This document shows, in pieces, positions 24,044 through 34,224 of a DNA stretch of 64,000 nt. A model generated the notes under the pieces. The model worked only from the letters and a program-made list of their open reading frames with translations. It did no database searches and was not told the origin of the DNA. The translations under genes were made by a program, and so were the position numbers. The DNA comes from Narthecium ossifragum (lineage: Eukaryota; Streptophyta; Magnoliopsida; Dioscoreales; Nartheciaceae), in contig OY986969.1 in assembly GCA_963920575.1 (NCBI GenBank), positions 17,283,288 to 17,347,287 of the forward strand. The letters are read 5' to 3'. The stretch's first letter is position 1; every line of letters begins with the position of its first letter.

Positions 24044-25102
24044 ATGGATAACGAAGCACCAAGCTCCCAGAATGTTATTGAAAAAGGAAAATCTAAGATA
24101 AAGGCAAAGGATTCAAATGACGTTGCAAAGAGGAGAGTATGGACAAAAAAGGAAGAGGAAAAATTGATTTTGGCAATGAAGGAGTTAGTGGTTGATGGAT
24201 GGAGACAAGAAACTGGATTTAAACCAGGTTATTTGCAATTACTTGAAGCAAAACTAGTACGTGCTTTTCCAGGCACAGACCTTCGTGCCAATCCTCATAT
24301 TGAATCAAAGATCAAAGGATGGAAAAAGACATACAATTGTATTTGGGGAATGAAGAGTACTAGTGGATTTGGATGGAGTGATGTGGACAAAATGGTAACT
24401 ATTGAGGATGAAGATGTTTATCAAGCTTACTGCAAGGTAAAGTTTATACCAATGCCAAACTAGTTTTGCAAATTTTTTTAGCACCATATAATTGTGATGC
24501 ATAACTTTATCTTTTCTTATGTGTAGAAAGTTCCTGATGCTAAATATGTCAGAAACAAATCATTTCCTTATTTTGATGATTGGCAAGCTATTTTTGGAAA
24601 AGATAGAGCTATAAGAGATTTGGCTGAAGGACCAGCAGATACAATTGAGATTATAGAACATGAAGAACAAAATGGGCACAATATTCCTATTGACATAGAT
24701 GATTCTGCAAACATTGACGGATCACAACCAGCTAAGCAACAGACTCCCAGCACAAGCAAAAAATCAAGAAAAAGAAGTAGAGGCAGCTCAGAGTTAGCAG
24801 AGTGTCTTTCTCAATTTACCGAGACATTTGGTACATTTTGTGAGAAATCTGACAATACATTGAACCTTATTACACAGAGGATGGGATATGCACATGATAG
24901 TTCAAATTTAAGAAAATTGGTTCCTGCCGAACTTGATAGACTTCCACTTTCTGAGGATGAAAAATTTGATGCGGCAAAGCTTATTGTGATAGATAATCGC
25001 CGAGCAGAGCTTTTCTTCAGTTATAGTGACGACAACAAAGTTCGTTGGGTGCGCCGATTGCTTAATAAGAATTCAGTAGATGATATTTTCAAAGGAATGT
25101 AA
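24044..25102 (+). CDS. Myb/SANT-like protein of PIF/Harbinger (ORF2)
   Basis: DNA-binding partner which in related Harbinger elements helps bring transposase to the nucleus and to the ends. Two exons, 24044-24436 and 24527-25102, join in frame to give 322 residues. The start ATG is the first before a basic leader. A Myb/SANT-like (Myb_DNA-bind_3) domain lies at about residues 28-130: RRVWTKKEEEKLILAMKELV, GWRQETGFKPGYLQLLE, NPHIESKIKGWKKTY, TSGFGWSD, then KSFPYFDDWQAIFGKDRA after the splice. A basic stretch KKSRKRSRG may be a nuclear signal. No stop or shift seen. Similar loose proteins are often annotated as L10-interacting or Myb/SANT-like in plants; here it lies next to the transposase inside shared TIRs, so a transposon role is favoured. 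Confidence 0.88.
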
Positions 25103-25719
25103 TGATCTGCTGAGAATATTAGGATTTGTTTTGCTTATTTGAGCCAATAGGCTTGGTTTTGTGGGATTTTAGTTGGCTGAATGTTAGTTGTTGTTGTTTT
25201 ATTTTTATTTTTTGCTTAATTGATTGAACATGCTTGGTATTAGGGATTTTAGTTGAGACAAATGTTAGTTGGTATGAATAATTTTTGTCTAACTAGTATA
25301 TATGTTTTGAGATTACAACCATTCTATGTATTTCCTATGTAGCATTCTTTAGACAACTCTCTTGTTTTTATCTCTTTAATGGAACTAGTTGTTACAAAAA
25401 ATTGTTTGAAGTAAAAATCAAACATTTGATATTTGCAGGATAAATAATTACATGATATCGTACATGAAAAGGAAGGAATTGGTGGTACAATAAATAAGTG
25501 GTATGTGCTAGGGCGAATTGGTCTTTTTGTCATTTATTCGTTTCCGTTTTTTTATATTTAAATGTTAACTAATATCTTATCCCACCTTATCCTATTACCT
25601 ACCAAACATAGGAGAAGAATATTAACCTTCACACCATCTCCTGGGATATGTTCTCCCAGTAGATTATATCCCAGGAGACTATATCCCCCCTTATCCTATC
25701 CCATGAAACAAACGAGGCC
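25103..25719. other. Right end of PIF/Harbinger, noncoding
   Basis: AT-rich 3' region and right terminal part. From about 25575, repeated TATCCC and GGGATA units form the subterminal region up to the TIR at 25700-25719. Confidence 0.6.
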
Positions 25720-25722
25720 AAA

Positions 25723-26328
25723 GAGATAACCTAGACTATCTGATAGGATACCCGTGCCTTATCTGGCTAATGTACACAAAGCCAACCCTAATAACTTTTT
25801 ATCCATCCTTTTCAGGTAGATTTGCCGGAAAACTACCTCTATTTTTTAATATTTGCAATACAATACCTACATTTTTGGTTTTTATTGCAAAAAATTACCT
25901 TGGGTTAGAAATCTTAGCCCAGTAGATTGTGGTTGCATGGGTACATGGTTTACGTGCATGCATGGCTATGCCTCCTTATCCTAACCTAATCTTCCAGATT
26001 TGCTTCAGGATTTCCTCAATTATTCACCATATATAGAAAGCCCCAACATTTATATGTATGCATACTTGCATTCTAAACAAGCTAGCCAAGCAGGCAAGCA
26101 GCCTTTCTCTCACAGTATGATCCTTAAATCATCAACAGCTTCTTTTTTTCATCTTTCTTTTTGTTCAATCCTTTTCTTGTTTTATTTCTACGAACAATTA
26201 GCTAGTAGTTATTGTGGAATCTAATCATTTTACTATCGATTGCCATTGATATATAGAAATTATAAACTGCTTGCATCTATAAATTCCGGACATCCTGGAG
26301 GAGTTTTGGCGCGAATTCACTCCCGCCA
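25723..26328 (+). promoter_or_regulatory. Upstream region of the Aux/IAA gene
   Basis: No gene. Possible TATA boxes are CCATATATAGA at about 26025 and TCTATAAATT at about 26277. The second is only about 50 bp before the ATG, so the first may serve a longer leader. A stretch at about 25815-25900 (GGAAAACTACCTC, TTATTGCAAAAAATTACCT) resembles transposon termini but was not paired. Confidence 0.35.
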
Positions 26329-27583
26329 ATGCCCGGAATGGCTGCTGAGAAAAGGGCGAAGGAGATGAAGTCCATTCATGAAGAAGTGACATCCCCTAGG
26401 ATGTTTGTGAAGGTGAACATGGAAGGGTATGCAATTGGTAGGAAGATTAACTTGAGAGCTCATGATAGTTATGAATCACTTTCTCTTGCTCTTAGAAGGT
26501 TGTTCCACAATTTCCTTTCTGGTACGTACGTAAGTTGATATCATTTTGACATTAACTTCCTATTTGCTGATCTTAGTTTTTAGATAACTAAAGTTAGTGT
26601 TTCTAATTTGCAGCTAGCTACCATAATAACACTGAAGAAGAAGATGATATGGCCACTCCTGGTCTCATACTTCTTTATGAAGATAATGAGGGGGATCGGC
26701 TCATCATGGGTGATGTGCCATGGGAGTATGTCTCTTAATAAACTTTATCTTTCTTCTTTGAGTTATATGGATTGTTCTCATGTGATTTGCATGCTTTTAG
26801 TTTGTTTGTATGGAGTAGTGGATAGCTTTTACTTATGTATGTTGTCCTTTTACCCTCAAAAGGGTTTAGAATGTTTGTGATTGGATTAATAGTTAAAACC
26901 TAACAAGTTGAGGTAGACAAATAAGCTATAGATTATATCATTATATTTGACCATTCAGTAATCCTATGGCTATACGTCCTGTCTTGTTCACAAGCACGTA
27001 ATGTCTATGATGTTGTCTTAATGGTAAGACACTCACATGAACTTTGCAGCTAATATATGAAAGTAATTGAATCCCTATGATAGCGTAAATAAGAGATCTT
27101 TTGTGAGTGGTTGTTTAGTGTTGGTTTTTAATTCACCATTCGCCGCTTGACCTTGAATGTGATGGTTAGGGTCTGACTGAAGAAGAAGTTGAGATTTCAC
27201 ACACATGTTATCGGCAATATGCTTCTATAGGAATATTGCTCATCAACTGCAAAAGGGCTTTTACATGCCTTAAATAGCTCAAATGGTTAGTACCAAGTGG
27301 TGGTGATGGGTTGGTCTTCGGACTTCCAATCCTCAAGCCCCCAAGTTTGTTACAAATATAGGACATTTGCCGGCCCCCTAAGCCAAGTTGAATAGGCTCA
27401 ACTATTCAAAAAAAAAAAAAAGGAAAAAAAGAAAAGAAAGAAAACTCCGAAAGGGCTTTCGTTTGCTAGCTATATCAGTTATTTCTATTAATTATATCCA
27501 ATATTCCGAAATACTAATACAAGAGTTTCAGGATGTTTATCACCTCTGTGAAAAGGCTCTACATTGCTCTCGACCCTAATTGA
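26329..27583 (+). CDS. IAA: Short Aux/IAA protein, PB1 (domains III-IV) only
   Basis: Aux/IAA proteins repress auxin response by binding ARF factors through their PB1 domain. Exons 26329-26521, 26614-26725 and 27532-27583 join in frame through GT-AG sites to give 118 residues. Domain III is FVKVNMEGYAIGRKINLR with SYESLSLALRRLFHNF, including the conserved GRKI basic patch. Domain IV is LLYEDNEGDRLIMGDVPWE, completed by MFITSVKRLYI in the tiny third exon, and holds the acidic motif. Domain I (LxLxL repressor) and domain II (GWPPV degron) are absent; the 23 residues before domain III are charged and unlike either. A non-canonical, stable Aux/IAA like IAA33-type proteins is one reading. A truncated copy, or an upstream exon I missed, is another. 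Intron 2 carries a SINE. Confidence 0.88.
27262..27449 (+). mobile_element. SINE-like insertion in Aux/IAA intron 2
   Basis: Contains a pol III A-box-like TAGCTCAAATGG, a weak B-box-like stretch about 40 bp on, and ends in an A-rich tail (A14 then A/G). Flanked by a 10-bp direct repeat AAAGGGCTTT at 27252-27261 and 27450-27459, as expected for target-primed insertion. Confidence 0.6.
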
Positions 27584-29525
27584 AACCATAACAACTGGTA
27601 AGTATATGCGTGCTTAATTCAAAAAATCTTATCATCTTTTGTACATTTATTTGTCAGCAAGTACATTTTTGAAACATTTATAAATTCAAGTGCTATTAAT
27701 TTGTTTTGCATAATTGCAGCTGATGAAGGGATGGTATAATTAAGAATAACAGGATCCAAGAAGATTTTATGGCAGCCAGCCATGCATGCAGTCCTTAATT
27801 TAGTTTGTTACATAGGCGCTTACAATGTTATAACAATATGGAATTATGTTGTCAGAATAAGGCTATGTACTAGAATTTAAGCTTCCAAAGTAGGCAATGA
27901 TTTCATGTATAGCTTCTTCTGTTGCTGCAATTAAACATTGCTAGTCCTACTTGTTATTGTCTTCCCTTCATTCTACCTATATATATGCTTGATCTACTGC
28001 TTTACTTACGATTAATTATTATCCTAATACCTTAAATATATCACAATACGAGTATTATCTGTTGCATTTATTGAAAAAATATTCAATTTTGGTAGTGACC
28101 TCTCTCTCTTTAATTTGTTATATGTAAATTCAAATCTTCTCACCATCTGACATCTGAAGCTTTTGAGTTTAGTGATTTGAGTAGCATGATATCATAGCTG
28201 AGGTTGAAAGTTCGAATCATGTTTGGCGCAGTCCACTCGCCCGTGAAGGGTCATGTAAGTGGCTGAGTGATTAGAGTAATATCCTTCTCCCACCCCCACT
28301 CTTAGCTAGATTCCACTAATCCTGAAGTCTTTTCTGATACTCAAATGTTTCCCTACTGAGTGATTGCCACCCAATTATGGTGTGAGCCCCCAACAAAGAA
28401 CTTTTCTCATCATAATATGATGCTTTTTTACCACTTTATTCTGCACCAACCAACTTTTCTAGATCCTGTGGATACCAAAAGAAAAGTTGGTAATATACAG
28501 GAATCTCTCTTTGAGTTCTCCTTCAGTACCTCTGTAAGGTGATTTCTTTGCAAAGCTGAATCCATGGTTTCCTAAAGCTCCAGCAGCTGCTGAGGGCTGA
28601 AAGGCCATGATTTCTGGAATCTGGATAAAGGCCATAGGGATACAAAACTGGCAGCTATCATTTGCCTATCAGGATGGCGTGCAAGACGATCACGAGTAGT
28701 GGAAGAAGTTTAGAGAAATTAAGGGGGTGGTTGATGAAAGTGCTCCTACTCAGATTGCACTTACCAAAATGATAAAGTATTGAAGGGATTGATGAGTACA
28801 TGCCCAGCATGCACTCACCATAAGGTTCTGTTTGCCTTTTGAAGGGATTAATTTGTTTCTGCCTTTGCATCAGGATAATTATCATGAAAATAGCACTTTC
28901 CCATCCATTTTTTAGCAATACTAATTTGGCTACAATTATATATATGTGTCGATCGGCAGAATATATGTGTATTATTTCACAATGACCTAAATTGAGTAGT
29001 CTGGTAAATATATCGTCACAAGCAGATGATAGACTTATTTAAAAACAAATAAAAAGAAATTAGGAGAAGAAGAGCTATATAGAGAGCTAATGAGTTTGAG
29101 CTTAGCTAATTAATTTTACGCCAATTATATGAAGGTTTGGAAGAAGACTTTAAAGAGATGGCAAACAATTTTGAATACTCATCTAGAAATCCTTGGCATA
29201 GATGAATTAAATCACATATATGCTTCAAAAATGCTCTTCCCACCTTGGAATCAATATTGTACAATGAGATCATATGATTAGATTCTCTATCTAACAGGAA
29301 AAGATTCAATTCATGGTATTCGAGTGCATTTTTTACATAGATTTGATGCTCTTGATGACCAAAACAATAGTGGAACTTGCGATGGAAAGAAAGGCATAAA
29401 AACTAAGTCGAGCTAGAAAGATTCCAATCAAACTATAATGCTGCACCCTCCTAATATATAGTTTCCTCCAAAATGGATGCATATATTGATTCTAAGGCAT
29501 CTTTTCAATTTTTATTTAATTGTCA
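27584..29525. other. Intergenic, no gene; weak SINE-like stretch
   Basis: AT-rich. Around 28190-28320 a B-box-like GAAAGTTCGAATCAT and nearby AGTGATTAGAGTA suggest a decayed tRNA-derived SINE. There is no clear tail or target duplication. Nothing else recognised. Confidence 0.4.
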
Positions 29526-30837
29526 ATAACACCAGTTTAACAAAAATTATCATTAAAAACCCCATTAGTCTCATTTTTAAAGTGAAAACCCCATTGTTGT
29601 GGTAGTTGTGGTGTATTAATGAACTAAAAGTCTGAAATACCCTTATATGCCAGATTGCAACCATGAAAAGCTAAAAACACCAATTAATATTTGCTAAAAA
29701 CCCCAGTTTAGAGAAAATATATGCTAATGGTATCTACAAGGCATGGTGGCTGCGGTGCAACCGGCGGCGGACGGCGCGGTGGAGGGTCGCCGGAGTTGGG
29801 ATATTGCGATGTTGATCGGCGTCGGCGAAGAAGGAGGAAGTAGCTGGATCCAAGAGGGAGGAGGAGCTCCGATGGGCTCCCGATGTGGACGGAGGCCGGG
29901 AAAGGACAAGCAGCATCAAGGTCTCATCGGGCGGCGTTGGTTTCCAGTGAAAGCTGGGCCTCGGAGACGGGAGGCGTCGACTGCGTTGTCAGGCGGAGCG
30001 GAGCTGTCGGGTGGCCGCGGTGACGACGAAACTGGTGAAGGAGGCGGAAGCAGCCAGATCTCGGCCCTCCCCCCCGGCCTCCCGCTCCACCCAGCCCCGG
30101 ATCCGACGCCCCCTCGCCTCCACAACCCTTCCTCTGACCATCTCCGGGCCCGATCCGGGCGCTTGAGCCAGCCCTGAATCCGATGGAGGTGGTGCTGGAT
30201 TCGAGAGGAGGGCGGATCTGGCCGGATCTAGGAGGGAGATGGACCTCGGGCATATCCCGGTGAGGAGGATGGTCGTGCGGCGTCGATGGGCGCCGTCGGG
30301 GACGACGGAGCGGCGGGGTGCTGGATCCGAAGGGGACGACGAGTCTCAACGGCGGCTGAGCTCGAAGGGGTGTTGTTGGTGACTGGGAGGGGCGACGTCG
30401 GTGTGAACAAGGATCGGGGAGGTTGGAACGACGACGGGGCGGGGAGGGTCGGGGAGAGGGGTCGAAGACGATGGAGCGAGTGGAGTCGATGAGAGAGGAG
30501 GGGGAAGAGGCGGACGGGAGAAGCATGGCAGAGACGATGGAGGGAGTGGAGTCGATGAGAGAGGAGAGGGAAGAGGCGGACGGGAGAAGCATGGCAGAGA
30601 CATCCTCGAGGAGGAGGAGGTGGTGGATCTTTAGGTTTACAGCGAGATCGCGGTGGTGGAGAGCGGCGATGGTGACGTCGAGGACGGGGAGGTCGTTGCA
30701 ATGGAGAGGAAAAGAGTAAAAAATGGGTTGTGGATCTTAATAAATAGAGAAAAATGGTAAAAACAAATAGGGGAAAATGTGCAAAAAAAAAAAAGAAAAT
30801 TAAGAAGAAAAGTGGAGGTGACCAAAGAGACTTTTGA

Positions 30838-32660
30838 TGAAGAATTTAGAAAAATGAAAATACATTTAGAAAGATGAAAATGCATTTAAAAAGATGAAAA
30901 TGAATATAGAAAGATGGAAATCAATGTAGAAAGATGAAAATGAATTTAAAAAAATGAAAATGCAAGAAAGTTGAAAGTGAATTTAGAAAGATGAAAATGA
31001 ATTTAGAAAGATGAAAATACATTTAGAAAGGGCATGTTTGCTTCACGTGAAGTGGTCGGAAGTCACTTTTTTGAAGTGACTTCCAAGCCACTTCAGGTGT
31101 TTGGTTGCTTGGAAGTGGGGCTGAAGTCACTGTAGCCAAAACTGCCACTTCCCACTTCGACTTCCGGTCTTTTTGGCCTGAAGTCATTTGAAGTGGCATT
31201 TGAAGTAGCATTTGAAGTGGGAAATAATATTAATAATATTATATACTGTAATAAAATATTAATATAAGTAGGTCTCACATATCACGTATCACCTCGTGAT
31301 TGATCCACGTCATCCAAAATAATATTATTTAATATTATTTCTAATAATTTAATTTTAAAGTTATTAAATTATTAATATTTTAAGATTAAAATATTATTTT
31401 AATGTTTTAATTTTAATATTTTAAGTGCGAAATAATGTTAATAATATCATTAATATTATACTGTAATAAAATATTAATATAAGTAGGTCTCACATATCAC
31501 GTATCACCTCGTGATTGATCCACGTCTTCCAAAATATTATTATTTCTAATAATTTAATTTAAAAGTTATTAAATTATTAATATTTTAAGCATAAAATATT
31601 ATTTTAATGTTTTAATTTTAATATTTTAAGTGGCAAATAATGTTAATAATATCATACTGTAATAAAATATTCATATAAATGGATCCCACATGTCACGTGG
31701 CACCTTGTGATTGGTCCACGTCATCTAAAATAGTATTATTTTTAATATTTGAATATAAGGAAATTATTAAAATATTAAATAGTTTGGGGTGACCATATTC
31801 CACTTCAAACATCAACCAAACATCAAAACTCAGAAACCCGAGAAGTCACTTCACTTCACTTCATTTCACTCCCCAGAAGTCACTTCACTTCAGCTCACTT
31901 CTCAGCAACCAAACAGGCCCAAAGATGAAAATGAATTTAAAAAGATGAAAATCAATGTAGATTGATGAAAATGAATTTAAAAAGATGAAAATGCAAGAAA
32001 GTTAAAAATGAATATAGAAAGATGAAAATGAATTTAGAAAGATGAAAATGAATTTAGAAAGATGAAAATACATTTAGAAAGATGAAAATGCATTTAAAAA
32101 GATGGAAATGAATTTAGAAAGATGAAAATCAATGTAGAAAGATGAAAATGAATTTAAAAATATGAAAATGCAAGAAAGTTGAAAATGAATTTTCATCTTT
32201 CTGAATTACTTTTCTTCTTTCAAAAATCATTTTCATCTTTCTGAATTCATTTTCATCTTTTTAAATACATTTTCATGTTTGAAAATTCATTTTCATCTTT
32301 CAAAAATAATTTTCATCTTTCTGAAATCATTTTCATCTTTTTGAAATCATTTTCATCTTTGAAAATTCATTTTTATCTTCTTGAATTCATTTTCATCTTT
32401 CAAAATTCATTTTCATCTTTCTGAATTCATTTTCATCTTTCTGAATTCATTTTCATCTTTTTAAATGCATTTTCATGTTTCAAAAATCATTTTCATCTTT
32501 CTGAAATCATTTTCATCTTTCAAAATTCATTTTCATCTTCCTGAATTCATTTTCATCTTTCAGACATTTTCATCTTTTTAACTCTATTTTATTATTTTAA
32601 ATCTATTTTCATCTTCTTTACTTTATTTTTATCTTTTTAAATGTATTTTCATCTTTTTTA
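30838..32660. repeat. GAAAGATGAAAATGAATTTA minisatellite, inverted halves
   Basis: Degenerate tandem units of about 20 bp: GAAAGATGAAAATGAATTTA forward at 30838-31029 and 31921-32195, and its complement CATTTTCATCTTTCTGAATT at 32196-32660. The switch point is near 32195. The transcript could fold into a long hairpin. The MITE at 31030-31920 interrupts the forward half. Confidence 0.85.
31030..31920. mobile_element. MITE, 891 bp, Harbinger-like, 3-bp TSD
   Basis: Ends GGGCATGTTTGCTTC and, reversed, GGGCCTGTTTGGTTG; subterminal GAAGTGACTTC and GAAGTCACTTC units on both sides. Flanked by AAA at 31027-31029 and 31921-31923; removing the element restores the minisatellite unit AGAAAGATG. The interior has three tandem copies of about 215 bp sharing TACTGTAATAAAATATT and CACCTCGTGATTG (or CACCTTGTGATTG). 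Confidence 0.75.
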
Positions 32661-33725
32661 ACTCTTCAAATGACAACTTAATTGGCTGAGATTCTCCATC
32701 AAGAGTCTCTTCGGTCACATCCACTTTTCTTCTATAAATTTCTTTATCTTTTTTCATATTTTTCCCTGTTTTTCTACCACTTTTTTCCTATTTTTCTTCT
32801 ATTTTCCCCTATTTTCCTATTTTTACCCGGCTTTTCTCTCTCCTCTTCCTCTATCTCCACCCCCGGCTCGCCTCCCAAGCCTTCGTCTCGATCGCCATCG
32901 GCTGAAGCGGCTTGATCGGATTCGGGGCTGGCTCAAGTGGCCGGATCGGGCCCGGAGATGGTCGGAGGAAGGGTTGTGGAGGTGAGGGGGCCACGGATCC
33001 GGGGCTGGGCGGAGCTGGAGGCTGGCGGGGAGGTGGCATCCCGTCTTCCCCGACGGCACTCACGGATGGGCCTCGACGCCGCCCGACGAAGCTCGACATC
33101 GTCCGCTGCCCTCCTCACTGCAAGACGACCCTGAGCTCTCTCCACCTCCGCCGGAGCCACCGGCTGCGGCTGCTCCTCCGCCGGCTCCGCCTCCAGATCC
33201 CGACCCACGTCGGGATGATCAACCGACTCATGTCGCAAAATCGACAGCAGATCCAGCGGGAGCAGCACCCCATCCACAAACAACTCATCCACCGTAAGCA
33301 AAGCCGACGACGGAGCAGCAGATGACGGGTTACCACCCATCATCCAAAACTCAAACTCCGGCGCTGTAGCACCGGAGTCATTGCTCATCCTCCTCGGCTC
33401 ACCATCTTCCTCCATCATCACCAGAGCATGACAAACACAAACTCCTAACGGTGCTTGGATCCAAGGTCGGGAGGGTTGCCGCAGGGGAGATCGCCGGGGA
33501 AGGGGGTGGTCGCCGGAGTGGGTGGGCGGCGAAGAAGGTGAGGGTTGTCTCGCCATGAGAGAGAGGAGAAGAGGAGAAAAAAAATGCTGGAATAAAAAAA
33601 AAAACAAGGGTAAGGGTATGTCATTTTTATGTGTTTTTGGGTTATTCATATGAAAACAGTGAAGGTGGGGTTTTTACCAATATGTATGGGGCTCTGGACA
33701 AGAAGGGGATTATATTTGGTGTTAT

Positions 33726-34224
33726 GGCCTAATACCCCTTCAATTTTTTGCTTCGGCTTATGATTATTGGTCACCTGACCATGGACAAAGTGCATTCATA
33801 CGTGCAAAAATGTGACAGGAAATTAAGATGGGCTATGTCTAGAAAGATTCTCCATTATCGTCGTCGTCATCATTAAAAGAAGAAAATTATTGATAGTGGA
33901 AGACTCAATTATCAATCTAAACTTCAGTCAAGAAATGGAAGAGCAGGGGAACCAATCAAGAGATAGAATGCTGAAGTACTCTAGTTCACTTTCAATTGAA
34001 TTGTGAAGCATGTTGGTGGGAATTAACTTGGTTGAATCTTTCTATCATATGTTGGGAGTCTGACACAGATTCCACTTTTGTCACACTTTAATCAGTTCAC
34101 TTTCAATACATATAAATATATATGCAACACATGCAGCTCTAGTTAATGCACATTGCCTTCAGATAAAGAGCCTTCTTCTTTCTTCAATTTTCATACTGAA
34201 TTGAGAGATCGATCTAAGAGAGAG
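33726..34224 (+). promoter_or_regulatory. Upstream region of the permease gene
   Basis: No gene. A TATA-like ACATATAAATATATATG lies at about 34107-34123, about 105 bp before the ATG. No further control sites can be supported. Confidence 0.4.

Larger units (their letters stand above)
13293..25719 (+). mobile_element. PIF/Harbinger transposon with nested insertions
   Basis: The left end reads GGCCGCGTTTGTTTCGTGGG and the right end, reversed, GGCCTCGTTTGTTTCATGGG: 17 of 20 identical. The similarity goes on further inwards if the CACTA at 13356-21067 is skipped, since both sides then read through CCATGTTTGG/CCTATGTTTGG and repeated TATCCCA units. Flanked by AAA on both sides (13290-13292, 25720-25722), a 3-bp duplication. 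Inside are a transposase gene (22369-23765) and a Myb/SANT-like gene (24044-25102), both on +, the usual pair of this superfamily. Without the 7.7-kb CACTA and 0.55-kb hAT inserts the element would be about 4.1 kb, a normal size. Confidence 0.8.
29526..33725. mobile_element. Foldback (long inverted repeat) element, ~4.2 kb
   Basis: Ends share ATAACACCA and then AAAAACCCCA in inverted orientation. Inside, a GC-rich block of about 125 bp at 30055-30185 returns inverted at 32900-33030 (shared GCCCCGGATCCG, CTCCACAACCCTTCCTC, GACCATCTCCGGGCCCGATC). Further in, a 20-22 bp minisatellite runs forward (30838-32195) and inverted (32196-32660). The GC-rich flanks have long Pro/Arg-rich open frames on both strands with no known domain. 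The class is uncertain: a MULE-like foldback fits the long inverted ends, but no 9-bp target duplication was found. Confidence 0.55.

Noticed and set aside
28190..28330. tRNA gene suggested by GAAAGTTCGAATCAT
   Set aside because: Only a B-box-like motif; no cloverleaf could be built. Most likely a decayed SINE.
29743..30719. Long open frames up to 222 residues on both strands
   Set aside because: Pro/Ser/Arg-rich translations in several frames at once, within an inverted-repeat element; no known domain or splice pattern.
32196..32660. Regular ~20-bp repeats, considered as CRISPR-like
   Set aside because: Units are degenerate, head-to-tail without unique spacers, in a plant nuclear context, and mirrored by an inverted half. 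It is a minisatellite.
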